From Archegozetes longisetosus (taxonomy: Eukaryota; Arthropoda; Arachnida; Sarcoptiformes; Trhypochthoniidae), in assembly GCA_018873245.2 (NCBI GenBank), contig JAEMBT020000003.1, positions 670,447 to 734,446 of the forward strand: DNA of 64,000 nucleotides, written 5' to 3'. Below the pieces are notes generated by a model. That model did not search any database. It was given only the letters and a program-made list of their open reading frames with translations, and was not told the origin of the DNA. Both the position numbers and the translations under genes were made by a program. Shown in pieces: positions 1-13,234 of this stretch (its first letter is position 1; every line of letters starts with the position of its first letter).

Positions 1-192
1 TATGAACGATTCCTAGAACTTTCCAAACACCTCGAGTATATTTTCAGTGAATTAAAACAGAATATGTCGGGCTGGCATGTAAATCTTTCATATTTTACCC
101 ATCAGCTCAAGTTAATGAGGATTTTCTGTAGGATAGTCGATGATTACACTTCTAGACATGACAAGGAGAAAACTATCTTGAATATTCTATAA
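1..192 (+). CDS. 3' end of an unrecognised gene (partial)
   Basis: The first frame is open from the first base for 63 codons and ends in TAA at 190-192. An AATAAA signal lies about 27 bases after the stop, so this looks like the last coding exon of a gene entering from the left, followed by a very short 3' UTR. The peptide is polar and probably helical (segments such as LELSKHLEYIFSELK and RIFCRIVDDYTSRHDKEK). I recognise no family. An open frame of this length at an edge could be chance in AT-rich DNA, but the nearby polyadenylation signal argues for a real terminal exon. Confidence 0.4.
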   Translation, partial: YERFLELSKHLEYIFSELKQNMSGWHVNLSYFTHQLKLMRIFCRIVDDYTSRHDKEKTILNIL

Positions 193-928
193 GGATGGAC
201 ACAACAGTAGAACATATTAAATAAAGTTAGTATCCATAAAATTTTTATGTAATCAAATTATATTTGAGCGTAGATTTAACTATATAATATAAGGAAATTG
301 AATTAATTTTGTTTTTATTTAGACTGGAAACAACTATTTTCTCTTCAAGATTATAATTGATTTTCTCAAATAGAATTTTACTCAAGCATTGTTTCATTAA
401 CAAATTATCCGCTTCTAAGTCTAGCCATTGTTATAGCTTTTGATTTGAGTCAAATTGTCGTGAAGTCTATTAATCTTTTGATAACTTTGATGGAACTCAA
501 CTGTATAGCGCGTCTTTTTCCAGTAGTTGAAGAAGCTGCAAATATCGCATTGGTGTCATTAAATAAGGCACTATTTTCAAGCGATCGTATGTAATAAGAC
601 CTTTAGAAGAACTCCTGATAGGGATAAAAGTGGCAAATTTTTACCACATTTGAATTATTCCTAAAAAAGATTGGGATGAATTCACACATAAGAATGCTGA
701 TTGTACTGGTGAAGGAATAACAGAAATTAATAAATTACATCTTAATAGTTATATGAGATATTGTTGAGTATAAAATGTTCACATTGTTTCGATCTACTGG
801 AGTATCAAGTTTTCTCGTCAATTAATGTTCTTATTATTTAGCCTTTCTAAAAAAATCTTATGTTTGTTGTGCTGATTTCTTTCAAATTTCTTTATTCTTC
901 AATCAACATATTTATACATTCAATTGAT
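193..928. other. Intergenic, nothing recognised
   Basis: AT-rich sequence between the 3' end of the edge gene and the 3' end of the minus-strand LRR gene (convergent). I see no exon, repeat or RNA gene. Confidence 0.4.
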
Positions 929-2444
929 TTATAGTTGAGAACAACCCAACTCTTTCTCAGTCACAGAAAAAATCTCTTTCTTAGCATTGAAACAGTAAAG
1001 TCCTTTAATATTTGTTTCCTGAACAGGATCTATGATCCATTTCATGCTACAGTCACAGTTAAATCTATTATTATATACAAATAACTGATTAATTCTTTTC
1101 TGGGCGAAATGTTTGAATATGGATTCGGGCAAATCAGTAAACAGATTGTTTTCTAAGTCAATTGTTAGGGCACCTGTGGCTGGAGAAATGATTGAAGTAT
1201 TAGTAAAACTCTTTGATGACAATTGATTGTCATTCAGATATACAGTTATGTGCCCTGAAGTTGATGGCGCGAATGCTAAACCATTTGCTGCGATTGTGGC
1301 CAGAGGGTTGTGATCAACGTATAGTTCGATCAAACTTGGTAAATGATTGAATGCGTGCGAGTCGATTTGTGTTATTTTGTTATAACCTTCAAATTAAACA
1401 CGAACAAATTTAGTATTTCTATTGCACAAAAATTTCTCAGAAACAGGAATAAATTTTTGAATTTTAGCTGTGAATTTGTTTTAAGTCTAGATAATAATAA
1501 ATTTACTGAAAGTATTTCTTTGTACTAGGTTGAGTCATAAGTCTTGGCGTTTTTACGTATTCGGAATTATATAATAAAGCACAGACTTGTGACTCAACAT
1601 AATACTTATGATTCCTTGATTTTTTCAGAATATGTTTTATTGATAGTAAACCGAAGAAAATAATTCCATAATTTTTTAGTATTAAAACGTTTACTGGAAA
1701 AGGGGATAAGCGACTGGTTCTATAGCATTCACTTATCCGATACTAGAAAAAAATTAAACGCAAGTCAATCCCTGGTTAAAAGATGAAAAATTAAGTGGGC
1801 TACTTCCAAGTTTATAGATTATCATAAGTAGAAAGGTTGTTTTTAAGGATTTTAAGGAGTTTTAAAGGAATGTTTTAAGAGTGAGCTAAGAATTGCTACA
1901 AAGAGTATTTGTGTAAAAAATACAAACCAAGATATATATGTTTCAGCGGATTATTAACGTTCGCAGTTTGGAAGGCATTGGCTGGAACTTCTTTAATAGC
2001 ATTTCTGATGAATGATACATGATCTGAGGGTTCCAAAAATCTGGCCATTGCGAAGACATTAGGATCTGATAACTTACTATTATTTCTAATCGTCAAGCTA
2101 TAGAGATTGGAAGTCTTATGAAAGGCTTCAGGACTAATACTAGTCAAATGCTGGTTGTCTTCGATAAAGATATTTTCGAATATTCCGGTCGTAAAAGTGT
2201 TTTTATCTAATTTAGTAATTGCTGTGCTGTGTATTGAAAATACATTTACGACTTCTGTATCTAGTTTTGAACCTATCTTTTTGATGACTTCATCGGTGAT
2301 CTCTTCGCCGACGCAATAGATTTGTGCGATAGGGTGCACACTACAAGGAGCGATGTCTTCAGGCTTGAACTCGCAGTGGACTATTGTTGCCAATAGTGAT
2401 AGGGTTAGTAAATTTATTGCTAGAGAGAGAGAAAAGTAGTTCAT
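929..2444 (-). CDS. Secreted leucine-rich-repeat protein, two exons
   Basis: Exon 1 is 2444-1928 and exon 2 is 1386-929, joined by a GT-AG intron of 541 bp. The junction restores a canonical repeat, with IYLG from exon 1 running into YNKITQI of exon 2, so the splice is well supported. The product is about 324 residues. It has a signal peptide (residues 1 to about 24), an N-terminal paired-cysteine cap (PCSVHP, then IYC), irregular LRRs (for example TAITKLDKNTF and DSHAFNHLPSL) and a C-terminal cysteine cap FNCDCSMKWI. It lacks a membrane segment or anchor. The architecture resembles arthropod proteins annotated as the non-catalytic subunit of oplophorus-luciferin 2-monooxygenase, which are expanded in mites. 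That name is historical and says little about function here; an extracellular binding role is inferred from the fold. Confidence 0.8.
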
Positions 2445-5400
2445 TTTTGAATTTAAAATTAATTTTTAAGTTTGGCTTTTGGTAAGATAATTTTAAGTTG
2501 ATTGTAAAGTTATGTTACCTTTCATTGTGATATCCTGTGTTTTTGAAAGTAATTTCGGATAAAAACTAGACCATAAAAGTAGTTATCAATCAGTTTGAGT
2601 CTTTCTGCTTTATATACAAATGACTTTATTCTCATAGAGATTAACAAAAGTAAAGAGCGATTAAACTTGATTTGATAAAAACTGAAAGTGCATGCTTCGA
2701 CTGGCATTCGTTTCGTTTTGTTATGTTATAAAGCGAACCAAACATTCGAAAAGCTCTTTGTTGTGAATATTCTTGAGAAACGTTCTCAACTTAAAAATAA
2801 ATTATTTTCAGATTTTGCTAAAACTTATAATTTTTTGTAGTCTATCACTTGTTAACTTCAAGATTACAAACCTTCAAATTAATATTAGGAAAAATGTTTG
2901 AGCTTAAACTTATTTTTTGGCGTTCATAATGCTGTCTGTGGGATTAATTGAAAGAATAAAAAACTAATCAAAATTATTGACAATGTAGGCGCACACGAAA
3001 AAATTTATTATCCGAGATAGCGGTCAGAGGTGGTGCTTGTCGTGGAATATTTCCATCAGACCATGACGCAGAAGATATCAAGGAACCAATAGAATATTGA
3101 ATGTACTAATCAAAACAAATTGAAAATTAAATTTGGTAACAAACTGATGCAGATCACAAGAAATTAAAGTATAGTTATGTCGGAATAAATTCTACAGTCA
3201 ATTACTGATAGACAGTTAAAAACATTGAGTATGTAACATCTGAAAATATTCAATTTTTTAAGTCGAAATCTAATCCGTAATAAGCAAACTTTTTTCATTT
3301 ATGCAATATTTTTCTAGAAACTGTACCAGTTTAGCCGTTCCGGTTTAGCTCAAAAATCAAATCTTATAACTAGGGACTAAAAATATTTACCTATCAAAAG
3401 TTCTGAAATCAATATTTGTTCTCGATAACATTAGTCTTTATTTGATTGCAATCTTTTATTCTATTAGCAACGTATGAGAAAGAATTCAGGTAAAAACGAA
3501 CGATCAGTTAATTAATTTAAAATACAGAATACTTAGTTGAGATTCCTTTATGTTTTTCGCAAATAGTAACAATATAAGCATTTAAGAAATTTTGAGTTTT
3601 AAAGATTTTCATACAGAAATCTATAAAATCTACCATGTAAATTCACCAATATTTTTACACTTACAGCATTCATTAAAAGGCCTGACAAGACCTTGATAAC
3701 GAGACCTTCGCCTAAAGACTCTTCTGTAATGTAAACTTTTGACATAACTTTTAACCACAAAATAGATCTCTTGGTCCGTAAAAGGAAACTTAAGAAATAG
3801 AATATGATTTGTATTTGACACATTACACCATCGTACGATGTAAACATTTAAAGCAATGATAAGATTATTAAAACTTTATGTGAAATATGGAGTATTATTA
3901 AAGATTAAAGTCTAGTAACTTTCATAAAAGAATGAAAAAATGATCTAAAAAGTCGTAAAATTGATGTTTGCCTAACATCTAAATGGTATTTTTCTTGTTG
4001 CTATCGCGGATTTTTAATTTATCTAGTATAACTCTTGTTTAGACTCTGAATATATTTTATAATTTTTTGAGTATCCACAAGTACAACATTCTAAACACAC
4101 ACGGCAGTTAATATTTCATTGAAAATACAGATTAAAATCAGTCAATAGCTTTTCGGATACAAATTTGTGAAAAACCGTACAACAATTATTGGGTTCTGAA
4201 TCACTCAAATCGATATATGAGTCGTATTCATACGAGAATTAAGTCGTTTATTCAGCAAGAGTCTTATCGTTGATCTAAAGTGAAAATCATTAGAGAACTG
4301 AGAAACTGGAAGTTGTTTTAATATCTTCTATTTCGGTAAAATGATCACATTATTTGTATTTTTAATTCAAATAACTAGCTTAGTGATTAACTATTTGATT
4401 TATGAAACAGTTGTCAGTATTAGTGTCGATTTTGAAACGAGAGATCTACTATCGGTTGGTGTATGTGTTAAATCTAAACGAGATAGTCCTAAACTAAAAA
4501 AAATAAAATTTAATTGACCGAACTATAGAAAGCTATAGTCACCATTCTCTTCATTTTGGTATGATGAGCATAAAAAGATATTATTTTTGGTCGTTTGCGA
4601 TTCAGTTTACGATAAATAGCGAGTGTGACATGTTAAGTGTATTATTTCAGGAGTTGTGGTAAGGTTAGAATAAGATAAATCTTTGAATTAATGACTTATT
4701 GTTGATTGACCTTCAGCTCGATCACATTTATTCTATGCGGACTCGATGCATTATATTTGGACATGGATCAGTTGATAATGATAATAAACCGTGTTTTGCT
4801 TGAATTTTTGCAGAGTATCCGAGCAATTTTGTTAAGCTTGAAATACCACTTCTTCAGCTAGCGCCTCTTCTGCTGAAGTAATAGTGGTGATGGTGACAAT
4901 GGTGGTGGTGGGCCAACTATTAGAAAATTGTGATAATTGTTTATAATTAATGCAACGAAAACATATATTAAACTTCACGTGTTTTCCTATTTTTTGTTTA
5001 TGACTGCTTTTTAATTTCTTTCAAATCCCTCCAAGTTTGCGAAAATTTCGCGCGAAACTCAACAAAGACTTTTGCAGATGAGTGTACAGTACTTGAATAA
5101 TCTATTTCCGACATGTATATCTGGTCGCTCGGGATATATTCGCCGCGATTCTGTTCATTAGGTATCTGAAGACAAGTACTTTAATAAAGTATTAGTCTGA
5201 AATTCAAATCCGATAATCACTTGAGATACTTTAAGTATAAGAGCTGTTGTCTACTATTTTTCATTAATAAAATAGAAATTACTGCAATTTCCATGTCAAA
5301 TCGTTTTGATTATGAGGCGAATAGTCATAAACTAAATGCTCCAAATCATACTCAGACTGTATTGTTAAATATATACAGCAAAAGAGATAAATCATTATAG

Positions 5401-5604
5401 TGACTATAAAATATGGTTTAATTATAAATTCGCAAATGCAAGTTTCGATGATGAAAATCGTTTAATTGCACGAAAACAATTCAATAAGGAATCAATTGAT
5501 AATCATAAATGTAGAAAGAGTTATCACAACCGATATTTTAGTATTAACTTAAAAACCAAAAATACTCTTAAGGATACAGTGTGCATTGCTTTTTATTAGT
5601 ATAT
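2445..5604. other. Intergenic, no recognisable gene
   Basis: AT-rich DNA upstream of the LRR gene. Short minus-strand frames at 3599-3847 have no recognisable motif or splice context. Around 4877-4915 there is a small GTG/GGT-rich patch. I see no transposon ends or RNA gene. Confidence 0.4.
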
Positions 5605-6123
5605 ATTAGATGGAATGAGTGAAAGTTGCAATTTCATATCTTCAAAAGTATGTTTAATGACAAAATAATAATTACATATCCAATGAATATACTCGTCTCC
5701 CATCTGGTTGACAAAGGCCCAGCAAGGTCAGAGGTTACACTTACCAGTGGCACTATTTTATAAATTGATTTGTTTCTTATAACTTTTTCGAAAGTAGCAT
5801 CAAACTAAAGTTAATTTGCAAGTTTTTAAAAATTTTATCTGACTTGTTTATTTTGACTTGCAATATAAACAATTTGTAAGAATAAAGAGACAAAAAACTA
5901 AAAGTTATGAAAATGAAGTTCAACTTCATACTGTGTACGAAAAATTTTCAAGTGGCAAATCAGTCTAAACAATATCGCCATTGGTAATTGTAACCTCTGA
6001 CCTCGCTGGGCCTTTGTCAACCAGACGGGAGACGAATATATTCATTAGATATGTAATTATTATTTTGCCGTTAAATATTCCTTTGACGATATGAAATCGC
6101 AACTTTCACTCATTCCATCTAAT
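5605..6123. mobile_element. MITE with long terminal inverted repeats
   Basis: The two ends are inverted copies. The left begins ATTAGATGGAATGAGTGAAA at 5605 and the right ends with its reverse complement at 6123. The similarity runs inward for roughly 140-150 bp, including a GC-richer block (5715-5745 against 5995-6025). The arms differ by scattered substitutions, so the insertion is old. There is no coding capacity. I cannot identify a certain target-site duplication, so the superfamily is unresolved. Confidence 0.75.
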
Positions 6124-6364
6124 GCAATTCGAGAATGTATTAAGGCCATTAGATATAAGCTTTGCTCATCAAAGAATATGAAAATCGGATCGAAATTCTA
6201 TTTTCTTTGCAAAAATATCTCTATTAAGTAATTACGATCAAGTCAAATTTGAATTTTATTAAAGAAATTATAACAAAACCAAATATTAACGAAAAAATTT
6301 ATTTGATACCACTAATTATCCTCATAAGAGATACAGGGAAACATTTCAAATAAATTTGAGTTGA

Positions 6365-6625
6365 TTGATTTATGAAATCGGTCTCACTCTTGGACTTTGG
6401 TTTGGACTATCGACTACAGGTATTTCTAAAGTACATGAATCTATACTGAGAGTAATAATAAGTAGATTTTTATGGCTTGTCAGTTGTCTAACAAAAGTTC
6501 TAGATTTAAGATATGTTGTTTTGAAATTTTTCATCGATTTATCTTTAATTCTATTTAATATTCTAATTCCTTTGATGAAATTTTGGAGGCATTTCACTAA
6601 TGTCTCAACTGATAATAAAGCGTAA
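6365..6625 (+). CDS. Possible exon of an ENaC/degenerin-like channel (uncertain)
   Basis: An open frame begins right after an in-frame TGA at 6362-6364. Its start reads YEIGLTLGLWFGLSTTG, which resembles the start of the second transmembrane segment in ENaC/degenerin/pickpocket channels (an IGGxLGLxxGLS pattern). A possible donor (ACAG|GTATTT, about 6419-6420) follows directly, so the remainder may be intron. No matching extracellular-domain exons were found upstream and the preceding stop leaves no room for an acceptor. At best this is an isolated relic; chance resemblance is possible. Confidence 0.22.
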   Translation: MIYEIGLTLGLWFGLSTTGISKVHESILRVIISRFLWLVSCLTKVLDLRYVVLKFFIDLSLILFNILIPLMKFWRHFTNVSTDNKA

Positions 6626-8095
6626 GATAAGGTACAAATAGGTTGTCGGGAGATCCTATGGAGAGTTGGCTCCCTGTGAAATATATCATGTTATATATCA
6701 ATCGAAAGCTCTTATCGAGCTGAGCAAAAGTTTTGCTGGTCAGATTGAAATTAGTCCATAGGTTTAAAAGTTATAGGCAAAAAGCCGTTAACATTGCAGT
6801 ATTTGTGAACCCTTATATCATTAGAAAGTTATTAAACTGCAATCATTAGTTTCTATCAGCTAAAATGCTATTGCTTTTCTACTTACTTAATACAATGATT
6901 ACCCTTACATATGTAAAAAGTTTTCGGCTATTTTCGACCCTTAACACAAAGTTTTCGGACTAGAACTTTTTGTACTTTCATACTAGGTTATATGTTTCTG
7001 TAAATGCAAAAAATGGGCAACTCCGAATCATATGTGTTAAGAATTGAGATTAGCGATTGAAGATTTTCAATTTTTTAAACTTGCTTAACAGTAACAAAAC
7101 GTGACTTTCATTCTATAGTTGAATACACTTGTTTGCTATGACTCAACATACCAAATCTCATAATTCTGTATTTAATAGTTTTTGAGTTATAAGCTCTCAA
7201 AGCTTTAAGGTCTTTTAGGTTTTTAGACCCTTTGTCATGAGATATGAAAAGATACTTAGGTGCAAATATACTTCATTGAACCACCTCTATGTGTTGATAA
7301 AGTCACCATGTCCGAACTCGACCGGGGGTCAACTCACTACGGGTGTCCGGATAACCTCTTTCATATTTCATTGAATAATAGTGAATAATAGCTAGAATAA
7401 CAGTTTTAATAAAATTTAAGAAATAGATTTATAACTAAGTTAGTCAATTAATGTTAAAATAATAGGATTCTTCTCAATTTTATTCTCAAACAGTCGGTAG
7501 TATAAGAATTTATGGTGATGCGAGTATGCTGTGGCTGGCACGAAAGTGTCTTTCGAGATAAGAATGCTATCAAAAATATGAACGTATTTGGCACAGCATT
7601 TTCTATTTCCAATTCAAGTACACCATAATTGATTATATCTAAACCGACATCATTAATTGCAGGAAATGATTAGACTTTATGTAGCCTAAAATTTTTGTAT
7701 TCCAGCCTTGGACTTCTTAAAACCTATAGCATCTATTTTATTTTTATTTCCCTTATCCAAAACAGTTTGGCTCTAATTGGGACTTATAAAAACAAGACAT
7801 TTTCTGAAGACTTTAAGACTGATAAATATCAGAAATAAGATACCGAGTTTTACTTACTTTCAGGCATATTCATCTTTATTGTTACAAAAAATTTATTTTC
7901 TAGTCCTTATTCGTCACAATTTACTTAAAAATTAGTTACAAGCCATAACTTATGCCTTAGCGTAAAAATATCAGAATCTTCACTGTGAAAAGACCCTGTT
8001 TTCAGGAATAATTCTTCAACTAAGCTACGACATGCCTCATCAACTTGAATAAAATTTCTAGTACAAAATAGCAAAATTAACTTTTTAGAACCGAT
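6626..8095. other. Intergenic, no recognisable gene
   Basis: AT-rich. The patch around 6640-6680 and the GC-richer patch at 7310-7360 look like interspersed-repeat sequence, but I could not pair them with ends or a family. Confidence 0.3.
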
Positions 8096-8321
8096 TTATT
8101 GCATTCTTTTCAAAGCCTTTCCACGCTTAAGCCCGCTTTCAGGCTTTCCTTTAAAATATTCAGCCACTATACTTTCACGCCAGTTACTCAGAACTTTCTC
8201 AATTCTTGCCGACTTGAAAATTTCGAATTTGAAAATGATCAGTTTACATGAGAATATAAATGGATAGTAGAGATTGATCATCAAAAATCGCAACTAGATT
8301 GCAGAGAGTAAAAATCTAAAC

Positions 8322-8669
8322 CTACTCATTCTCTTCCAGCCTCCCAGCTTTCAGAGCTTTTTCAACTATTGTTGAACAGTTGTTTTCTAGACTATACCCA
8401 CATGTTTGATATTTTGACCACCAATTCTTGATAGTATTCTCATCAATTCTACCTTCAATGTTGATTGTTCTATCAGGATCTCTGCCTTCAGTGTGAACAT
8501 TTCTACAGAAAGAATCATTTCCAATGGAAGCCACAGTTTCATTGTTAAGTGCCTCTGTAGCTCCGTAGGTACCCTCTGGCCAGAAACTGATGTAAGTCTC
8601 ATCAGACAACATCAGTGAACAATGGTCTATATTTTCGCCTTCACTGTTCCATAAGAAAATTTTTGCCAT
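8322..8669 (-). CDS. Permuted NlpC/P60-like thiol hydrolase domain, small protein
   Basis: The frame starts at ATG 8669 and encodes 115 residues. It reads MAKIFLWN at the start, then a histidine strand DHCSLMLSDETYISFWPEG, a middle RDPDRTINIEGRIDENTI, and WW before an ENNCSTIVEKALKAG block. A catalytic-type His before a later Cys (NNCS) is the order seen in permuted NlpC/P60 (LRAT-like) papain-fold hydrolases; bacterial and animal proteins with SLxLSDGTYISWWP have this layout. The usual C-terminal segment may lie in a second exon: a plausible acceptor before the SARIEKVLSNWRESIV frame (8203-8096) is present, but no donor restores the frame cleanly. Substrate unknown; it is inferred to be intracellular because no signal peptide is visible. 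Confidence 0.55.
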   Translation of the reverse strand: MAKIFLWNSEGENIDHCSLMLSDETYISFWPEGTYGATEALNNETVASIGNDSFCRNVHTEGRDPDRTINIEGRIDENTIKNWWSKYQTCGYSLENNCSTIVEKALKAGRLEENE

Positions 8670-10918
8670 AGTTAACAGAATGGAAAAGGATTATTCAATT
8701 AAATATACAATTCTTAATTAAAATAGAATATAGAGTTCAACACAGTCTATATTAATATTGTAATGTTAAATATTACTGGAAGGCGTTTGAATACTTTATG
8801 AAACTTCGGTTGCAGCTATATTTTCCATATTCGCGCTGACACTTCCAATGCGAGATTTATATCTGGTTTATGCAATCACTCTACCAAGAATGTGATTTCT
8901 TTAGTGTTCAAAATTAGCATTTTTAGACATCCAATTAAAATTATACACAGATTGAGATAATTGAAATTAAATTTATCGAATTGGGAAACAATAGTTAACA
9001 AGACTTTAAGTTGGTTTTAAACATTAAAGGAGTAATATTCTTAGTCAAGTGATTGCATAAACTTGATATAAATATTGCAATGGTAATAGCAATGCATAAC
9101 CAACTGAATACATGATAAGTTCTAAAGAGCCAAAAATTCGAGCTTGAGTTCGATTTTTGTTTGAAAAGTTTTGATATATATTACCAAAGAATTTAAGCTG
9201 GTAGATTAAGCTGCTAACTAATAGAATCAATTTTTATGTATTCTGTGAAATCGAGTTTTCAAATGGTAATATAAAGTTAGTACAACTATGTTAGTTTCTC
9301 ATCGAAGTTGTGTAGAATAAATCTATTATAATATCAGATATATGGAGTCTCAGTTGTGAGTAAAACCAGTTTATTCTTAAATAATTTATTTATTTAATAT
9401 TTTGCTTGTTTTGAAAATTGTCTATTTTGTGCCTTTTTCTTGTGGGGTCCAATAGGCAAACCCACCCATTTGGAACTTTCGCCCAAAACGACTGCTTATA
9501 TAGCATTCAAAGGCTTGTGATCGTAATTAATTTGATAACTAGCCTTCAAATTCATTCAAATATGGATATTGCACGCATTTATCGTTCTGAGAAACAAGTT
9601 CATTATTCAAATAGCAAGAATCATGACTAACATGTTTTTCTAATTCATATCTTACTAATAAGATTGCTCTTTTAGATCTTTAATGCCAAGGGTAGGATTC
9701 TATTTATAATTGAAAAAAAGCAACCAACATGTTGAAAGATAGAGAGAAAGGCTGAATTAGCGCCGGAGAACTCCAGATAAACACGAAAACACGATATCAG
9801 CCTAATGTTATCGAAATATAAGATCTAACAAGAAGTTATGCATCATTCTCGATATTATGACTACAACCAGTCTTTGAATGCAATAGAACACAAGTTTTTC
9901 TGAGAAAAAAAGTGTTGCTTATTCAATAATTAGACTTTGATTTTGATCATGCTTACTCAGTTCGCTGCATTAAATATTCATTGCATTCCAAATAAAATTA
10001 TGATTAGGGGCCAAGCCTTCAAGTTTTTTATGTACAGTATTATATGAATAAATAATGATAGACCAGAAACAACGTCAAGTGTTTAACTACTATTTCTATG
10101 TCCCTCAGCACTAAATTGAATATGAAATAAGACCTTTTGTGCACACACTTTATACGTCATTATAATCTGTTGTTTGGTTAAATTTGTGAAGTTTTGTCAG
10201 ATCTGTTGCAAGTTTTAGTACCTGATTGAAAGTTATAGTTTGTAATTTTTGTTCGCTATATGTGTATTTCATGTTATTGTTTATTACATAGAGCTAAAGG
10301 AGATCGACGTCGTGTCTTTAAGTCATGTGTTATTATATAGTATTGAGTGTGATCGGTGTTGTGAGTGCTGGTCTTGTCAACATTCTCTATTTTAGTGGCA
10401 GAATCAAAGCTAAAAAGTAAGTCAATTAACAAATTTCAACTTTAGGGTTATCACCTTTTTCTGGAGAAGAGTCTCGAACAAAAATTGAAAGTCAGGGCCT
10501 TTTGGTTATTGGGTGCTCTAACACGAAAATGGGCTCAAAACTACGCACAAATTCAATGTGAATTGACACAATTGACAGTAACACAGTATTCCTTAAGGAT
10601 TTACTTAGAAGTGATTCATTAAAAAAAGAGTTTAGCTTTAAGGCACACAAAATATGCTAGAATTAAGTGAAAGTAGAAATGTTTAAGTTGCCATTCAGTA
10701 TTTAGCATCTATCAAATTGATCTGGAGTGGGGATAGTGGACAAATGTAAACACTCAACACCGAATCTTGAGAGATGGCAGCCTTACGCACCTTTTTAAAT
10801 TAAACCTCATTAAACAAATTTGAAATTATAATCATTAAAAAGTTGGCATAATTGAAGTAGTGGCGAAAAAATAGACTTGATAAGTTTCGATTTCATATAC
10901 ATGTACATTGATTACTGA
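8670..10918. other. Intergenic, no recognisable gene
   Basis: AT-rich DNA between the divergent NlpC-like gene (-) and HDAC11 (+), so it should hold both promoters. A 70-codon open frame at 9418-9630 has no recognisable domain and starts only at a TTG. No repeats with clear ends were seen. Confidence 0.35.
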
Positions 10919-12398
10919 ATGACCCAATTTTGCAATTATAGAGTGAAACACGTTATCGAGACAAACGACACATTGTTTCACTTCAATTATCAAAACTTTA
11001 AACAACAATTAAAAGATGAGAGCAACAGGTTCTCAAAGTATTTGCCTATTGTTTATAATTCAAACTATGACATCAACTTTTGGGGATTGCAAACACTTCA
11101 TCCATTCGATACTCAGAAGTGGGCAAATATATTCGACTTGATCCATAAAAAACTTAAAGATAGAGTAATTATTCTCAAGTTGTAATATAAATAGTAGAGC
11201 AAAATTTTCTAATCTATTAAAGCATAATTTGAATTTTTCAGGAAAAATCCTCGCACTTGATTACCATCTCTCCCCTGAGGCAGATTAATTTGAGAGAACT
11301 TAGTTTAGTTCATACAGAAAAGTTCTTGCAAGACATACACAATTCTAGGACAGTTATTGCAGATGCTGCTCAAGTTTGGATTTTGAGGTATTTAAAAAGT
11401 AACCAGTTTTCGTTACACATTTAATCAATACTAAATTAACAATATCTACTGATTCAACAGTTGGTGTCCAATATCTATAATCAGAAGTAAACTTTTAGAC
11501 CCGTTAAAATGGCAAACATCGGGCAGTATTTTGGCTGCACATCAGGCGCTGACCAACGGTTGGGCCATCAACCTAGGGGGCGGTTTTCATCATTGTTCAC
11601 ATTCTAAAGCTCAAGGTTTTTGCCTATTTGCTGACATAACACTCATAATGGAGTATTTATGGGCTAACTATAATAAAGATCTGAGGTTCATGATTATTGA
11701 TTTGGATGCCCACCAAGGTTTTAAAATCCAATAGTTTTTCAATGAAAATTTATATTTTTTTCGAATTAAGGAAATGGCTATGAACTCGATTTGTTTACGT
11801 TTTCGAACAGAAAAACTGAGAAAGTTTATATACTCGATATGTTTAATGAAGATATTTATCCAAGAGATAGTTTTGCAAAATCTTCGATCAATCGTTTGGT
11901 TGAATTGCATTCGAATACTGGAGATGAGAAATATCTCGATCTACTAGACAAGTAATTATTTTGATAGTTATTCATGAAAGAGAGTCTAATTTTGCGAGTT
12001 TCTCAACAAACAGGAACCTGAAGGAGGCATTCATTGAGTTCAAGCCTGACTTAATTATATATAACGCCGGGACTGACATACTTAAAGGTGATCCATTGGG
12101 CCGTTTGAGTGTTACCGCTGATGGAATCATAAAACGTGATCAGAAAGTGTTCACTTTTGCCAAAGAAAATAGAGTTCCGATAGTTATGCTGACGAGGTTT
12201 GAAACATAATCAATGCTTTTTCAATGCTAGAGACCAACTCAATTGAAAATTCAATCTTTCAATACATTTTTTTGATTTAATAACCTAATCTTTGGTTCTT
12301 TTAGTGGTGGTTACCAACAGTCGAACGCAGAAATTATCGCCACATCTATAGCTAAACTGTTAGAAGAGAATTTGATTAGCTTTACGAGTAAATTGTGA
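10919..12398 (+). CDS. HDAC11: Class IV histone deacetylase, HDAC11 orthologue
   Basis: Six exons join in frame: 10919-11164, 11242-11387, 11461-11717, 11771-11951, 12014-12196 and 12305-12398. All introns are GT-AG and 53-108 bp. They give about 368 residues, close to other HDAC11 proteins. An in-frame TGA directly precedes the start ATG. Hallmarks in order: LPIVYNSNYDINFWGL with LHPFD (from about residue 42); GWAINLGGGFHHC with the active-site His pair at about 174-175; IIDLDAHQGNG carrying the Asp and His zinc ligands (about 213 and 215); VYxxDxFNxDIYP-type segment; IIYNAGTDIL with the third zinc ligand; and TSGGY near the end. The family removes acyl groups (notably long-chain fatty acyl) from lysines in a zinc-dependent reaction. 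Every catalytic residue is present, so the gene looks functional. Confidence 0.95.
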
Positions 12399-13234
12399 AC
12401 AATTGTATCAAATAAGATCTTCAATTAAATACGAAGATAATCTAATAACCATCTATATATATAAGGATTATTGGAATCCTAGTACATCAAAGTCATTATC
12501 TTAGCTAAACTTTTATTGGTATAGCCAAGAATTAGAGTTTTATGGGACAAGAGTTGCAAATTTTATAAAATTTTTATTTATGTTATCATATTAAGAGTTC
12601 TGGAATACATGAAACTAATTAAATAAATTATTCTTTCAACAAGTCCGTAAGTTTGTGTACTAGCGGAAAATGCAAACTTTAAATTAATAACTTTAATCGA
12701 GATATATGCTAAAAATTAAGCTATTATTGTTAATGCTCTAATTGCGCGCCTATCGGTCAATATTGCTTCAGTGTGTTAAGGATTTGTAGAGTGCCTACTG
12801 GTATTAAATTCTGAGAACATTTTTTTCAACTTTCATATTTAAATATTTTTAAAATGAAGTGCTTCAAATCAAATTTTGATAAACAATTCAAACTGTTTAT
12901 TGTGCTTGAAAAATAACATAACAGTCTAAATCGTACTGATAAAAAACAGTCAGTCCTCAATCAACAATACTCAATACTGTAATTTGAAAAGCTCTGGCAA
13001 GTCCTCCATCGTTAGGTATGACACTCCAAACCTTCAAAATACTTCTACTCAAAGTAGATTGCATACTATTAACAGTAGGTATGAGTAAAATTTAGAATCG
13101 ATACTACATCGTCAATAATATCAATCGCTTTCCGAAAGAGTATATAAATGTAACTTTGGATTTAAGAAAATGAATCTTTTGGTTCAATGAATTCATTACA
13201 TCGAGATTTGCTTTTTCAAAGCAATATCAATATA
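12399..13234. other. Intergenic, nothing recognised
   Basis: 3' flank of HDAC11 (AATAAA-like signals near 12620) running to the left end of a mariner element. I see no exon or repeat. Confidence 0.4.
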
